Shown: in pieces, positions 42,567 to 49,813 of the stretch
Layout: the number at the start of each line of letters is the position of its first letter
How positions within the stretch are numbered: position 1 is the stretch's first letter
The notes under the pieces: model-generated
The model's input: only the letters and a program-made list of their open reading frames with translations
Told to the model about the DNA's origin: nothing
Databases searched by the model: none
Position numbers and translations under genes: made by a program
Source of the DNA: Nitrospira sp. CR1.3
GTDB lineage: Bacteria; Nitrospirota; Nitrospiria; Nitrospirales; Nitrospiraceae
Direction: 5' to 3'
Length of the DNA stretch: 64,000 nt
Assembly (NCBI GenBank): GCA_014055525.1
Contig: WIAH01000010.1
Location: 1 to 64,000 of the forward strand

Positions 42567-43019
42567 ATGAAACGTCTGGCCTTTGTTTTCTGCCTGCTGA
42601 GCCTGAATTCCGTAGCCGGCGCCGAGAGTCCGTGGAATGGCACTTGGTACCTCCGTGAGGACCAGCTGGGAGGTCAGCTCACCCTAAAAATCGAGGAAAT
42701 TGATACGGGATGGAAACTCACCTACAGGGTTGTCGGTCCTGGTGCGCCCGGAGCCAGCAACACGACCATCATGACGGCTCTCGACGGCAAGGATGTTCCT
42801 GTCCTGATCGACGGCAAACCGTCCAATCAGACGATGGGCATCACACAGGTCGATAGCCATCACACAGTCAATGTCATCAAGTTCAAAGGCAAGAAGATCG
42901 GAGTTTCGAAGGCTGAACTCTCGCCCGATGGGAAGCTGATCCGAGCCGAGACCGAGTACCCAGACACGAACCCGGGAGCGCCTGCAGATAGACAGGTCCA
43001 ATTCTGGGACAGGAAGTAG
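42567..43019 (+). CDS. Small exported beta-rich protein
   Basis: A 150-residue protein with a signal peptide cut near SVAGAES. The mature part starts PWNGTWYLREDQLGGQLTLKIEE and alternates short strands, including TYRVVGPGAPGASNTTIM and VNVIKFKGKKIGVSKAELSPDG; the layout resembles lipocalin-like or secreted DUF beta-barrels. No family is assigned. AAGGAGG precedes the ATG. The gene stands alone. Confidence 0.68.
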   Translation: MKRLAFVFCLLSLNSVAGAESPWNGTWYLREDQLGGQLTLKIEEIDTGWKLTYRVVGPGAPGASNTTIMTALDGKDVPVLIDGKPSNQTMGITQVDSHHTVNVIKFKGKKIGVSKAELSPDGKLIRAETEYPDTNPGAPADRQVQFWDRK

Positions 43020-43168
43020 GAGAAGCGGGGAACTCCGACAGAGGTTCGAAGTTCTGCGTTGTGAGGAATGAAAGGGTCGGACCTCAGTCACCGATTCTGG
43101 ATTCTTGCGTCATCGTTTCGAGGGGAGTAAGCTCTGCTCCCATCAGCCCCGTTCTAGAGAATCCTCCC

Positions 43169-43537
43169 ATGCGCGCGATGCAACGGTTCGGCAAACAACT
43201 TCAGCGACTCCGAACGCTCCATGATCTGACGCAGGAACAGCTTGCGGTCAAGGCCGGCCTAGCCCGTGTCTATCTGGCCAAGCTGGAAGCGGGAGAGCAC
43301 GACCCGACGCTGAGCACGCTGGTGCGATTGGCAAAAACGCTGCGCGTCCCCGTGACGGAGCTGCTGGGAGAGAGTGTCAGCGCAAACCAATGGTGGCAGG
43401 TCGGAGAGGAGCGCTTTACGACGCGCCAGGAAGCCGAGGATCACGCCCGGGCGCTGAGCGAGCTCTTCATCGCCCGGTATCAGAAAAAGCCCGGCGGCCC
43501 CGTGCGCCGGCTCCTCCCGGTCCGAGAAACGAGATAG
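43169..43537 (+). CDS. XRE-family helix-turn-helix regulator
   Basis: A 122-residue protein with an N-terminal Cro/C1-type HTH (residues 8-62): LQRLRTLHDLTQEQLAVKAGLARVYLAKLEAGEHDPTLSTLVRLAKTLRVP (in part), where LTQEQLAVKAG and YLAKLEAG form the recognition unit. The C-terminal part WWQVGEERFTTRQEAEDHARAL looks like a short regulatory or antitoxin-like tail. The ATG at 43169 is chosen over a distant one at 43061. No toxin gene is adjacent, so the target is unknown. Confidence 0.82.
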   Translation: MRAMQRFGKQLQRLRTLHDLTQEQLAVKAGLARVYLAKLEAGEHDPTLSTLVRLAKTLRVPVTELLGESVSANQWWQVGEERFTTRQEAEDHARALSELFIARYQKKPGGPVRRLLPVRETR

Positions 43538-43669
43538 ACGGCCACTTCCTTCCTCCCCCCTTCGTATTGAATTCCATACCTTTACGTTATTGTTGGAAAC
43601 TTGGAACCAGGTTAGCTTGAACGCACCAGTGGAAAGCATGGCAGTGGAAGGGCAGGAGCCAGTCAACCA

Positions 43670-44257
43670 ATGGCCTTGATGGCGTACAGACTAATGATGG
43701 GAAGCGATGTCCTCCGCCCGAGTACCAGGGAAATCCGGCGCGGGCAGGGAGGATTGCCGTTGTATGCAACCAGGCAGATCCCCGAGTTCTTGGAGAATCT
43801 GTTCGAGATGTCCTTCGGTCCCCAGCTGAAGCCGGGGCAGGGAAAGACTCCGGAGCGAGGCAACCGGCCCAAGGCTCAAGTTATGTCCCCCCGTCTTGTT
43901 TCTTCAGGACGTTCGCTGAAAGCCATTCTGATGCAGATGAGTCAGTTTCGACCATCGCCGCAGGTTCCACCGCAGGAGCCCGGTCCCGATCAGAAACAGC
44001 TCAAGGAACGGGTAGGCGAACTGGAATCGTTGCTCAAGTCGGAACGGGCCCTCTGCGATGCGCAGCGCGAAGAGCTGGCCAAACTGCGGTCCCGGGTCAA
44101 ACGGCTTGATTCGCTGGAAGGAGACCTGACTATCGAGCGCGAATCAAGCAAACAGTTGGTCGACTGGCTACAGGCCGCCGAACAGGAACTTGCCGACTAC
44201 CGCGAATTCTTCCAGGCCCTCGCCAAGGAACAGCCGGAAGCCCCTCCGATTCCATAA
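43670..44257 (+). CDS. Uncharacterised protein with coiled coil
   Basis: A frame of up to 195 residues. Residues about 105-185 (KQLKERVGELESLLKSERAL to KQLVDWLQAAEQELADYREF) form a confident coiled coil. The first 70 residues are Pro/Arg-rich, without fold signals; an in-frame ATG at 43883 could be the real start. No signal peptide is visible. No family is recognised. Coiled coil plus neighbours of unknown function give no functional clue. Confidence 0.5.
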   Translation: MALMAYRLMMGSDVLRPSTREIRRGQGGLPLYATRQIPEFLENLFEMSFGPQLKPGQGKTPERGNRPKAQVMSPRLVSSGRSLKAILMQMSQFRPSPQVPPQEPGPDQKQLKERVGELESLLKSERALCDAQREELAKLRSRVKRLDSLEGDLTIERESSKQLVDWLQAAEQELADYREFFQALAKEQPEAPPIP

Positions 44258-44350
44258 GCCTTCACCAAGATCGCCTGTCGTTCGCTTGCCTTGATCTCCG
44301 GTTCGGGAGTAGGCTCTGCTCACTGATTCCACGCTTCTTCCGAGGATGGC

Positions 44351-44695
44351 TTGCGGCCGAAGACACCTATACCATTTCTCTTGATGCTGGCCGCGCTCGG
44401 CGCCTGTAATCCGGATCGACCGCTGCCCCTTCCCATCTTCGAGCCCTCCTCCTGGATGCAGAGACCGGAAGCGCGTGACTCTACGCGGGATCTCACCTCC
44501 TGCCGGCAAACGGTACGCGATGCCGCACCGGTCACGATCCAGCCTCGTTGGATTTCACCAATCATCGCGCTGGACAGCGTCGTCCTCGGAACGGTGGATA
44601 TGCCGCATCCGGCCTGGTCATCCAGCGCTGCCTACCGCCAGGATCTGACGCGTTGCCTGACCTCCCGCGGTTACGACATCCTCAGCTGGGAATAA
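44351..44695 (+). CDS. Small lipoprotein
   Basis: A 114-residue lipoprotein with lipobox LGAC (Cys about residue 19), started by a TTG that has GAGGA just upstream. The mature part is Pro-rich (DRPLPLPIFEPSS), then has two cysteines (SCRQTV and RCLTSRG) that may pair. The end YRQDLTRCLTSRGYDILSWE is typical of short lineage-specific outer-membrane lipoproteins. No family is recognised. Confidence 0.6.
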   Translation: MRPKTPIPFLLMLAALGACNPDRPLPLPIFEPSSWMQRPEARDSTRDLTSCRQTVRDAAPVTIQPRWISPIIALDSVVLGTVDMPHPAWSSSAAYRQDLTRCLTSRGYDILSWE

Positions 44696-44717
44696 GACTC
44701 ATGCGGGAGGCGCGAGA

Positions 44718-45068
44718 CTAGCGTGAACGCCGCGGCGCGGAGTTCAGGGGTTGAAAGGGCGTCGAGGGATTGAACTCATTGAGCGGATTCAATGGATTGC
44801 CGGGATTCAGCTGGTTCAGAGGGTTGAAGGGATTGTTGGAATTGTACTGATTCAGAGGATTCGCCGGATTGCCCGGGTCGAATTGATTCATCGGGTTAAA
44901 CGGATTCTTCGGATCGTACGCATTGATCGGATTCAGGGGATTGTCTGGACGCAGTTGATTGAGGGGATTGAAGATGTTGTAGTCGCGCTCATATTTTTCA
45001 TCGAAACCGAATTCGCCGGAAGCGGCGGCAGGAGGAAAAAACAACAGAAGGAGAACCACCACCCACAT
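44718..45068 (-). CDS. Exported Asn-Pro dodecapeptide-repeat protein
   Basis: A 116-residue secreted protein. After a signal peptide (VVLLLLFFPPAAA) and a short linker FDEKYERDYN, residues 33-108 are about six 12-residue repeats of the form NP-[LFA]-NP-[LIM]-N-[QAE]-x-[DN]-P-[DGKN], for example NPFNPMNQFDPG and NPANPLNQYNSN. GGGAGG precedes the ATG. No cysteine or enzymatic motif is present. Regular Asn-Pro spacing suggests an extended turn-rich surface rod or a metal- or mineral-binding polymer; this is inference. Confidence 0.75.
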   Translation of the reverse strand: MWVVVLLLLFFPPAAASGEFGFDEKYERDYNIFNPLNQLRPDNPLNPINAYDPKNPFNPMNQFDPGNPANPLNQYNSNNPFNPLNQLNPGNPLNPLNEFNPSTPFQPLNSAPRRSR

Positions 45069-45581
45069 TGCGCGCCTCCCGGCAGTGAGGCTTCAGATAC
45101 CGACAGCCTACTCTCCCGATTCAGAACTGCGCAAGCGCGTCTCGCTCTCGTCCTGCCCGGCTGTCTCGTCTCCCGCGAATCAACGCATGGAGGTTGGTGA
45201 TTGACGCTTCATCCCCAGCAAAACCCTTAGGCTGTGGATAGTGAGGCCTAGGACTGAGATGCCGGCGGTTCCGGCTCGCCCGGTTGAAATTCGTCGAGTG
45301 ACTATCCCTGGGAATGTATGAAAATTCAGCCGGCGTTGCGCTGAACCACTACAAATAGTGGCCTGTTCCAAGAACTCCCAATGCTCAAAAAATAGGCACT
45401 TTGAGCGATCGGCCTTCCAGTGCTGGCAATCGGGGGCTCATCCGGGCTGTTATTCACAGGATTATCCACAGAAGATGGGGACTGAGCGCTTCTTGACAGC
45501 TTCGACCGGACAGCCTAGCCTTCCGGGGAAGATTGCGCGACAGCGGGTTCGGCCTGCCTTCCCACGAACGAAAGGACGACT
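45069..45581. other. 513-bp gap with several hairpins and DnaA-box-like sites
   Basis: No convincing gene is present. Visible elements: CCACTA-CAAA-TAGTGG (45346-45361), an inverted pair GCTCAAA / TTTGAGC around 45391-45414, TGTGGATAG at 45234, and the two DnaA-like boxes at 45450-45470. The stretch lies between divergent genes and so also contains two promoters. Confidence 0.5.
45450..45470 (+). promoter_or_regulatory. Two consensus DnaA-box matches
   Basis: TTATTCACA (45450-45458) and TTATCCACA (45462-45470) both fit TTATNCACA exactly and are 3 nt apart in direct orientation. A third one-mismatch copy lies in the opposite direction at 45234-45242. DnaA titration or regulation of the downstream gene is possible; an origin is not supported by the neighbours. 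Confidence 0.45.
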
Positions 45582-46316
45582 ATGCGATCAGTCTTGCTTG
45601 CGTTGGCGTTTCTCATCGCGCCAGCCGGAGCCCTGGCGGTCGACAACGCCAAACCGGACATCCCGCTGCTGACCGTGAGCGGAACCGGAGCGGTGACGGC
45701 TCCTCCCGATACGGCCTACGTGACCGTCGGAATGGAAACGGCCGGCAAGTCGTTGTCGGACGCTCAGCAACGTAACTCGGCCGTCATGAAGAAGGTCATC
45801 GACCGTCTGCAGCAGCTGAAGATCGAGAAGGAGCGTATCCAAACGTCATCGTTCACCGTCTCGCCACAGTACAAGCCTCCGGTCAAGCACCACCCCGTTG
45901 ATGCTCCGCCGGCGCCGCCGGAGATTATCGGCTACACGGTCAGCAATATGGTCACCGTCGAAGTCCGTGAACCGGAAAAAGTGGCCGCAGTAATCGAGGA
46001 GGCGTCGGCTGCAGGCGCGAATCACTTCCACGGACTGCAGTGGGGCCTGCGAAACGAGCAGCAGCCCCGGCTCAACGCGCTGAAGCTCGCCGCGGCGAAG
46101 GCCCGGGAAAAAGCGGCGGCGCTGAGTGAGTCGCTGAATCTGAAACTCACCAGGGTGATGAATGTGACCGAGGGGGTCCAGTTCCTTCGTCCCGCCTCCC
46201 ACGTCGGACGGGCCATGATGGCGACCAACGGCGGAGGCGGGGACATCCCCGTTTCGTCCGGGGAGATGAAGATCGAGGCGACGGTCACGTTGAGTTACGA
46301 GATCGGCGGCGAGTAA
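45582..46316 (+). CDS. SIMPL-domain (DUF541) exported protein
   Basis: A 244-residue periplasmic protein with a signal peptide ending near GALA. The SIMPL core is present: LLTVSGTGAVTAPPDTAYVTVGMET, RIQTSSFTVSPQY, GYTVSNMVTVEVR and ARAKA-like ALKLAAAKAREKAAALSESLN (all partial). The family forms oligomers and includes proteins involved in oxidative-stress resistance, such as YggE. AAAGGA lies ahead of the ATG. A small gene follows 32 nt later. Confidence 0.88.
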   Translation: MRSVLLALAFLIAPAGALAVDNAKPDIPLLTVSGTGAVTAPPDTAYVTVGMETAGKSLSDAQQRNSAVMKKVIDRLQQLKIEKERIQTSSFTVSPQYKPPVKHHPVDAPPAPPEIIGYTVSNMVTVEVREPEKVAAVIEEASAAGANHFHGLQWGLRNEQQPRLNALKLAAAKAREKAAALSESLNLKLTRVMNVTEGVQFLRPASHVGRAMMATNGGGGDIPVSSGEMKIEATVTLSYEIGGE

Positions 46317-46348
46317 TTCTTTCATCTCCTGCGGAATGGCGGGGCATC

Positions 46349-46498
46349 GTGAAGCAGGGCTATCGGTTGATCATCGTGGACAAAGCCGGCGTTCTCGTTT
46401 CTGAGTTCCAGCTGACTGAAAACGCTCTCGCTGACCCCATCGCGTTCGTTGCCGCAATCAAGCGGTCCCTTGAGCAGGTGGAGGAAGAGGAACCGTAG
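46349..46498 (+). CDS. Possible 49-residue protein
   Basis: A GTG-started frame with good codon use reading VKQGYRLIIVDKAGVLVSEF, then QLTENALADPIAFVAAIKRS and an acidic end LEQVEEEEP. A strand-strand-helix arrangement is plausible. GGGG precedes the GTG at short range. It fills the gap between the SIMPL and aldo/keto reductase genes and ends 31 nt before the latter. It is too short for most gene callers. Confidence 0.5.
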   Translation: MKQGYRLIIVDKAGVLVSEFQLTENALADPIAFVAAIKRSLEQVEEEEP

Positions 46499-46529
46499 GG
46501 ACCAGCCTCGCTGTCCTCTCGTTGTGCGC

Positions 46530-47498
46530 ATGCAATACGTTCATCTTGGTCGCTCTGGCGTGAAAGTCAGCCGGCTCTGCCTCGGCACAATGAACTTCGG
46601 GCCGGAGGCGGGCGAGGCGGACAGTTTCGCCGTCATGGACCGGGCGTTGGAATTGGGGATCAATTTTTTCGACACGGCGAATGTCTACGGCTGGAAGGTG
46701 GGCGAGGGCTGGACGGAACAGATCGTCGGCCGCTGGCTGGCACAGGGCGGCAGGCGCGAAAAGATCGTCCTAGCCACGAAAGTTTTTGGCCGCATGGGCG
46801 ACTGGCCGAATCAAGCGCGCCTGTCGGCTTTGCACATCAAGCGGGCTTGCGAGGCCAGCCTACGGCGGCTTCAAACCGACTGCATCGACCTCTACCAGAT
46901 GCATCATGTCGATCGGGAGACGCCCTGGGACGAAATCTGGCAGGCAATGGAACAGCTGGTCCGGGAGGGCAAGATCCTCTACACCGGCAGCAGCAATTTC
47001 GCTGGTTGGCATCTGGCTCAGGCGCAGGAGCTGGCCCGTAGCCGCCACTTTTTAGGGCTCGTGTCCGAGCAAAGCCTCTACAATCTCAACGAGCGGACGA
47101 TTGAGTTAGAGGTGATCCCGGCCTGCGAGGCCTACGGTATCGGACTGATCCCCTGGAGTCCGCTCGCGCGCGGACTTCTGGCCGGCGCATTGGAACCGGC
47201 GACAGTCGGCCGCCGCGCGGATGAGGATCTGAAAAAGGATGTCGATAAGTTTCGGCCCAGACTGGAAGCCTACGATGCATTGTGCAAGCAGCTTGGCGAG
47301 CGGCCGGCGGACGTGGCGCTCGCCTGGCTGCTGCATCAGAAGGCCGTCACTTCGCCGATCATCGGACCGCGCACGATGGAGCAACTGAACGGCTCGATGC
47401 GGGTGTTGAACCTCACATTGAGCCAGGAGACGCTGAAACGGCTGGATGACATCTTCCCCGGCCCGGGCGGTCCTGCGCCTGAAGCCTACGCCTGGTAA
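46530..47498 (+). CDS. Aldo/keto reductase
   Basis: A 322-residue NAD(P)H-dependent oxidoreductase of the AKR superfamily. The catalytic tetrad is visible: D48 in FFDTANVYG, Y53, K84 in LATKVFG and H125/H126 in LYQMHHVD. The cofactor-binding end includes TSPIIGPRTMEQLNGSMRVL (partial). GLIPWSPLARGLLAG is typical of the YajO/Tas-like subgroup. The ATG at 46530 starts the first beta strand; upstream in-frame starts extend into the small gene before it. The physiological substrate is unknown. Confidence 0.9.
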   Translation: MQYVHLGRSGVKVSRLCLGTMNFGPEAGEADSFAVMDRALELGINFFDTANVYGWKVGEGWTEQIVGRWLAQGGRREKIVLATKVFGRMGDWPNQARLSALHIKRACEASLRRLQTDCIDLYQMHHVDRETPWDEIWQAMEQLVREGKILYTGSSNFAGWHLAQAQELARSRHFLGLVSEQSLYNLNERTIELEVIPACEAYGIGLIPWSPLARGLLAGALEPATVGRRADEDLKKDVDKFRPRLEAYDALCKQLGERPADVALAWLLHQKAVTSPIIGPRTMEQLNGSMRVLNLTLSQETLKRLDDIFPGPGGPAPEAYAW

Positions 47499-47660
47499 AG
47501 GCTCGATTGAAGAGAATTTGCCACAGCACTGTCGACTCGATGACACAAGTCTGCCGGCTTCATGACCGGATTCACCCACTGTCAACGAATTATCGCTGGC
47601 CTGCTTCTTGAAGCGAAGTCATTCCGTTAGTATGATGATCTCGGATCTGCAATTTGAGAC

Positions 47661-48080
47661 ATGAAATACTTCTTCACAATGCTTACGACAATCTGCTTGT
47701 CCCTTTTTCTCCAGTTCTCCCAGGCGGGAGCGGAGAATAAGATGACCATCAACGGTCGGACGCTGCCGCTCGGCCCGACGCGCACAGCGGGATCCGGTTC
47801 GTTGACGGGAGATGCCGGAAACCAGGGTGCCCTTATGCCGGGACTCACGGCGCCCTCCACGGTTTTCCGGGACGTGCCTTCCATCAGCGGGCACTATTCG
47901 ATCGGCGGGAAAACCTTTCTCCCTTACCTCGGAGCGGGATTCGGCAGCGGTTATACGTCGCAATTGGACCGTTCGTTGAATACCCCTCTGTCACCCGGCG
48001 CCGATGCCGGCCTCCGTAGCCAATTCGGACAGAACATGACCCCGAACGAATTCCAGATGGGCATCCGTATCCCGTTCTAG
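47661..48080 (+). CDS. Exported protein with an outer-membrane-like C-terminus
   Basis: A 139-residue protein with a signal peptide (MLTTICLSLFLQFSQAGA). The mature part is Gly/Pro/Thr-rich with few charges, contains SISGHYSIGGKTFLPYLGAGFGSGYTS (partial) and ends in NEFQMGIRIPF, a terminal Phe after alternating residues as in outer-membrane strands. No family is recognised. The ATG is embedded in ATCTGCAATTTGAGACATG, a piece of the ATCTGAG repeat family, and no ribosome-binding site is visible. Confidence 0.6.
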   Translation: MKYFFTMLTTICLSLFLQFSQAGAENKMTINGRTLPLGPTRTAGSGSLTGDAGNQGALMPGLTAPSTVFRDVPSISGHYSIGGKTFLPYLGAGFGSGYTSQLDRSLNTPLSPGADAGLRSQFGQNMTPNEFQMGIRIPF

Positions 48081-48151
48081 GCAGCCCCTCAATAGGAACT
48101 CGCGCGCGGGCCCTCTCAAGGCCTTCGCCACCGCCATAACAGTCTGATCTG

Positions 48152-48841
48152 CTACTGCGGAACAAATTCCAGGAAGTACTGCTTCGGCAGGAAACTGTGC
48201 TCTCCGGCCAGTTTGTATCCGGCCCTGGTCATTTCCTCTACCACCGTCTCGCGCGCGACCAGATGCCGTTTGGGAAAGCCGAGGTCGCCGGAGCGATCGT
48301 CGTGATAGAAATCGACGATGGCGATCCGGCCGCCCGGTTTGAGCGCGGATTTCGTGTTGCTGAAATAGACCGAACGGTCTTCGAGGTGATGATAGGTGTT
48401 GCAGACGAAGATCAGATCGACGGATTCGTACGGGAGTTTCGGGTTGTCTGGACGGGCAAGAATGAACTCGGCCGTATAGGGCCGATGCAGATGCACGAGA
48501 CTGTCTTCCACATATTTCAACGCTTCCGGTTCGACATCGATCGCATAGACCTTGCCGCGCTCCGTGACCGCCTCAACAAACCGCCGCGTGAAGTATCCCG
48601 ATCCTGACCCCAGATCTGCCACACTCATTCCTGCTTTCAAGCCCAACGCTTCGATGACTTGAGCCGGCTTCTGGTCCTGATCCCGTTCCGGCCGGTCGAG
48701 CCGGTCGAGATATTCCAGGACGTTCGGGATGCGGTCATGGCCCTGCCCGTGCTGCGCAGGAACCGGCGGGACCCACAGCAGGCCGAGGCTCAGGCAGAGG
48801 GTGAGGCCTGCTGTGATTCTGTGACGACTCAGAAATGGCAT
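48152..48841 (-). CDS. Exported class I methyltransferase-like protein
   Basis: A 229-residue protein that combines a signal peptide (ITAGLTLCLSLGLLWVPPVPA) with a full Rossmann methyltransferase core: MSVADLGSGSGYFTRRFVEA (motif I), YAIDVEPEALKYVE, VDLIFVCNTYHHLED and LKPGGRIAIVDFY. S-adenosylmethionine is not normally available outside the cytoplasm, so either the leader acts as an anchor or the fold has another role. Similar exported forms are known in several phyla. The gene is on the minus strand, with GYD downstream of its start. Confidence 0.8.
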   Translation of the reverse strand: MPFLSRHRITAGLTLCLSLGLLWVPPVPAQHGQGHDRIPNVLEYLDRLDRPERDQDQKPAQVIEALGLKAGMSVADLGSGSGYFTRRFVEAVTERGKVYAIDVEPEALKYVEDSLVHLHRPYTAEFILARPDNPKLPYESVDLIFVCNTYHHLEDRSVYFSNTKSALKPGGRIAIVDFYHDDRSGDLGFPKRHLVARETVVEEMTRAGYKLAGEHSFLPKQYFLEFVPQ

Positions 48842-48860
48842 CGTCGCGTCGCTGGCTCGA

Positions 48861-49166
48861 TCAACGCTTGCCGATCGACTCCTTCAGCAGTCCCTTCCAT
48901 TCGTCGCGATTGACCGCCGGCATCGTCGTGATCTGGATATGTCCCATGGACGCGTTCATCACCGCCGCCTTCATGGCCGTCTTGTTGTCCGGGAACTCCC
49001 AGATTGCGACGACGTCGTACTCGCCCAAGCAGTAGTAGGCTTGGAGCAGCTTGCCGCCCAGGGCCTGCGCGTTCTTCTTGACCATCTCGGCCCGTTCGAC
49101 GCCTTTGTCCTTCATCGTTTGAAGCCCGTGCTGGGTGAACTTCACGAGACTGACATAAGTCGGCAT
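48861..49166 (-). CDS. GYD-domain protein
   Basis: A 101-residue protein with a ferredoxin-like GYD fold: PTYVSLVKFTQHGLQTMKDK, LLQAYYCLGEYDVVAIWEFPD (the GEYD variant of the motif) and GHIQITTMPAV. The function of the family is unknown. GGAGG lies before the ATG at 49166, and a promoter is at 49216-49244. The downstream exported methyltransferase on the same strand begins 20 nt after its stop, so they may be co-transcribed. Confidence 0.85.
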   Translation of the reverse strand: MPTYVSLVKFTQHGLQTMKDKGVERAEMVKKNAQALGGKLLQAYYCLGEYDVVAIWEFPDNKTAMKAAVMNASMGHIQITTMPAVNRDEWKGLLKESIGKR

Positions 49167-49215
49167 AGCACACCTCCTGCTGAAGGTGGACGGAGGAAGG
49201 AAAACTTTGGAGCAA

Positions 49216-49244
49216 ATTGTAGGCCACCGCTTCTCCCGACACAA
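49216..49244 (-). promoter_or_regulatory. Sigma-70-like promoter for the GYD gene
   Basis: On the minus strand TTGTGT (49244-49239) and TACAAT (49221-49216) are exactly 17 bp apart. The predicted leader to the ATG at 49166 is about 40 nt. Confidence 0.5.
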
Positions 49245-49478
49245 GTAGATGACCGGGATGATCCTGATACACATTAGTTTGCTTGACTCATCTTGAGCGA
49301 GAGGCCTATCGTGATCGAGTGGGAGGAGTTAACGCCCCGGAGGAATATGGTTCATCAGGGGATCGAACGCTGAGGATGGTGTGCAGGACCAGCTTGTACT
49401 GGGAAGCCTAAAGTCCTCCTGAGATCTCCGCCGTACCTGCTGACTCTCGGTAGGTGCGTGCTCCTCCCACCCTAAGTC

Positions 49479-49598
49479 GGATGTTGAAAACGTCCGTTAG
49501 CTTCGTTCTCGCCACGCTCAGACGCTCCACGTACCAGAACCAGTACGCATCGCGCCTTCGCGGGCTGCGGCCTTGCTGAACGAACGTTTTGAACATCC
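49479..49598. repeat. 120-bp palindromic interspersed element
   Basis: The 120-bp unit starts GGATGTTGAAAACGTCCGTT and ends AACGAACGTTTTGAACATCC, so the outer 20 bp are near-perfect inverted repeats. The interior also folds (CTTCGTTCTCG against CTTGCTGAACGAAC). A half copy is at 62237-62295, and a decayed 3' end can be traced at 49640-49673. It lies in the 647-bp gap before the topoisomerase VI genes, which otherwise shows no gene. Confidence 0.85.
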
Positions 49599-49813
49599 GC
49601 GAAGGACTACGTCAGTACAACTTTGTTCTGTTCACTGCGTCCTTGCCGAACAAGCCTCTTGAGCAACTGCAACGAACCTTCATTTCTCGGCGCAATGTCT
49701 TTCACCGACGCAAGAGCAGATCAGATCAAGTGAGGCGAACAACGATCGCGATTTGCCTCACACTTTGTTTTGTGGTACCAAGACGCAGCGCACTTAATAT
49801 CCTGAGAGGGTGA

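Noticed and set aside
45069..45581. Chromosomal origin of replication
   Set aside because: Two exact DnaA boxes are present, but there is no dnaA, dnaN, gyrB or parAB nearby and no obvious AT-rich unwinding element.
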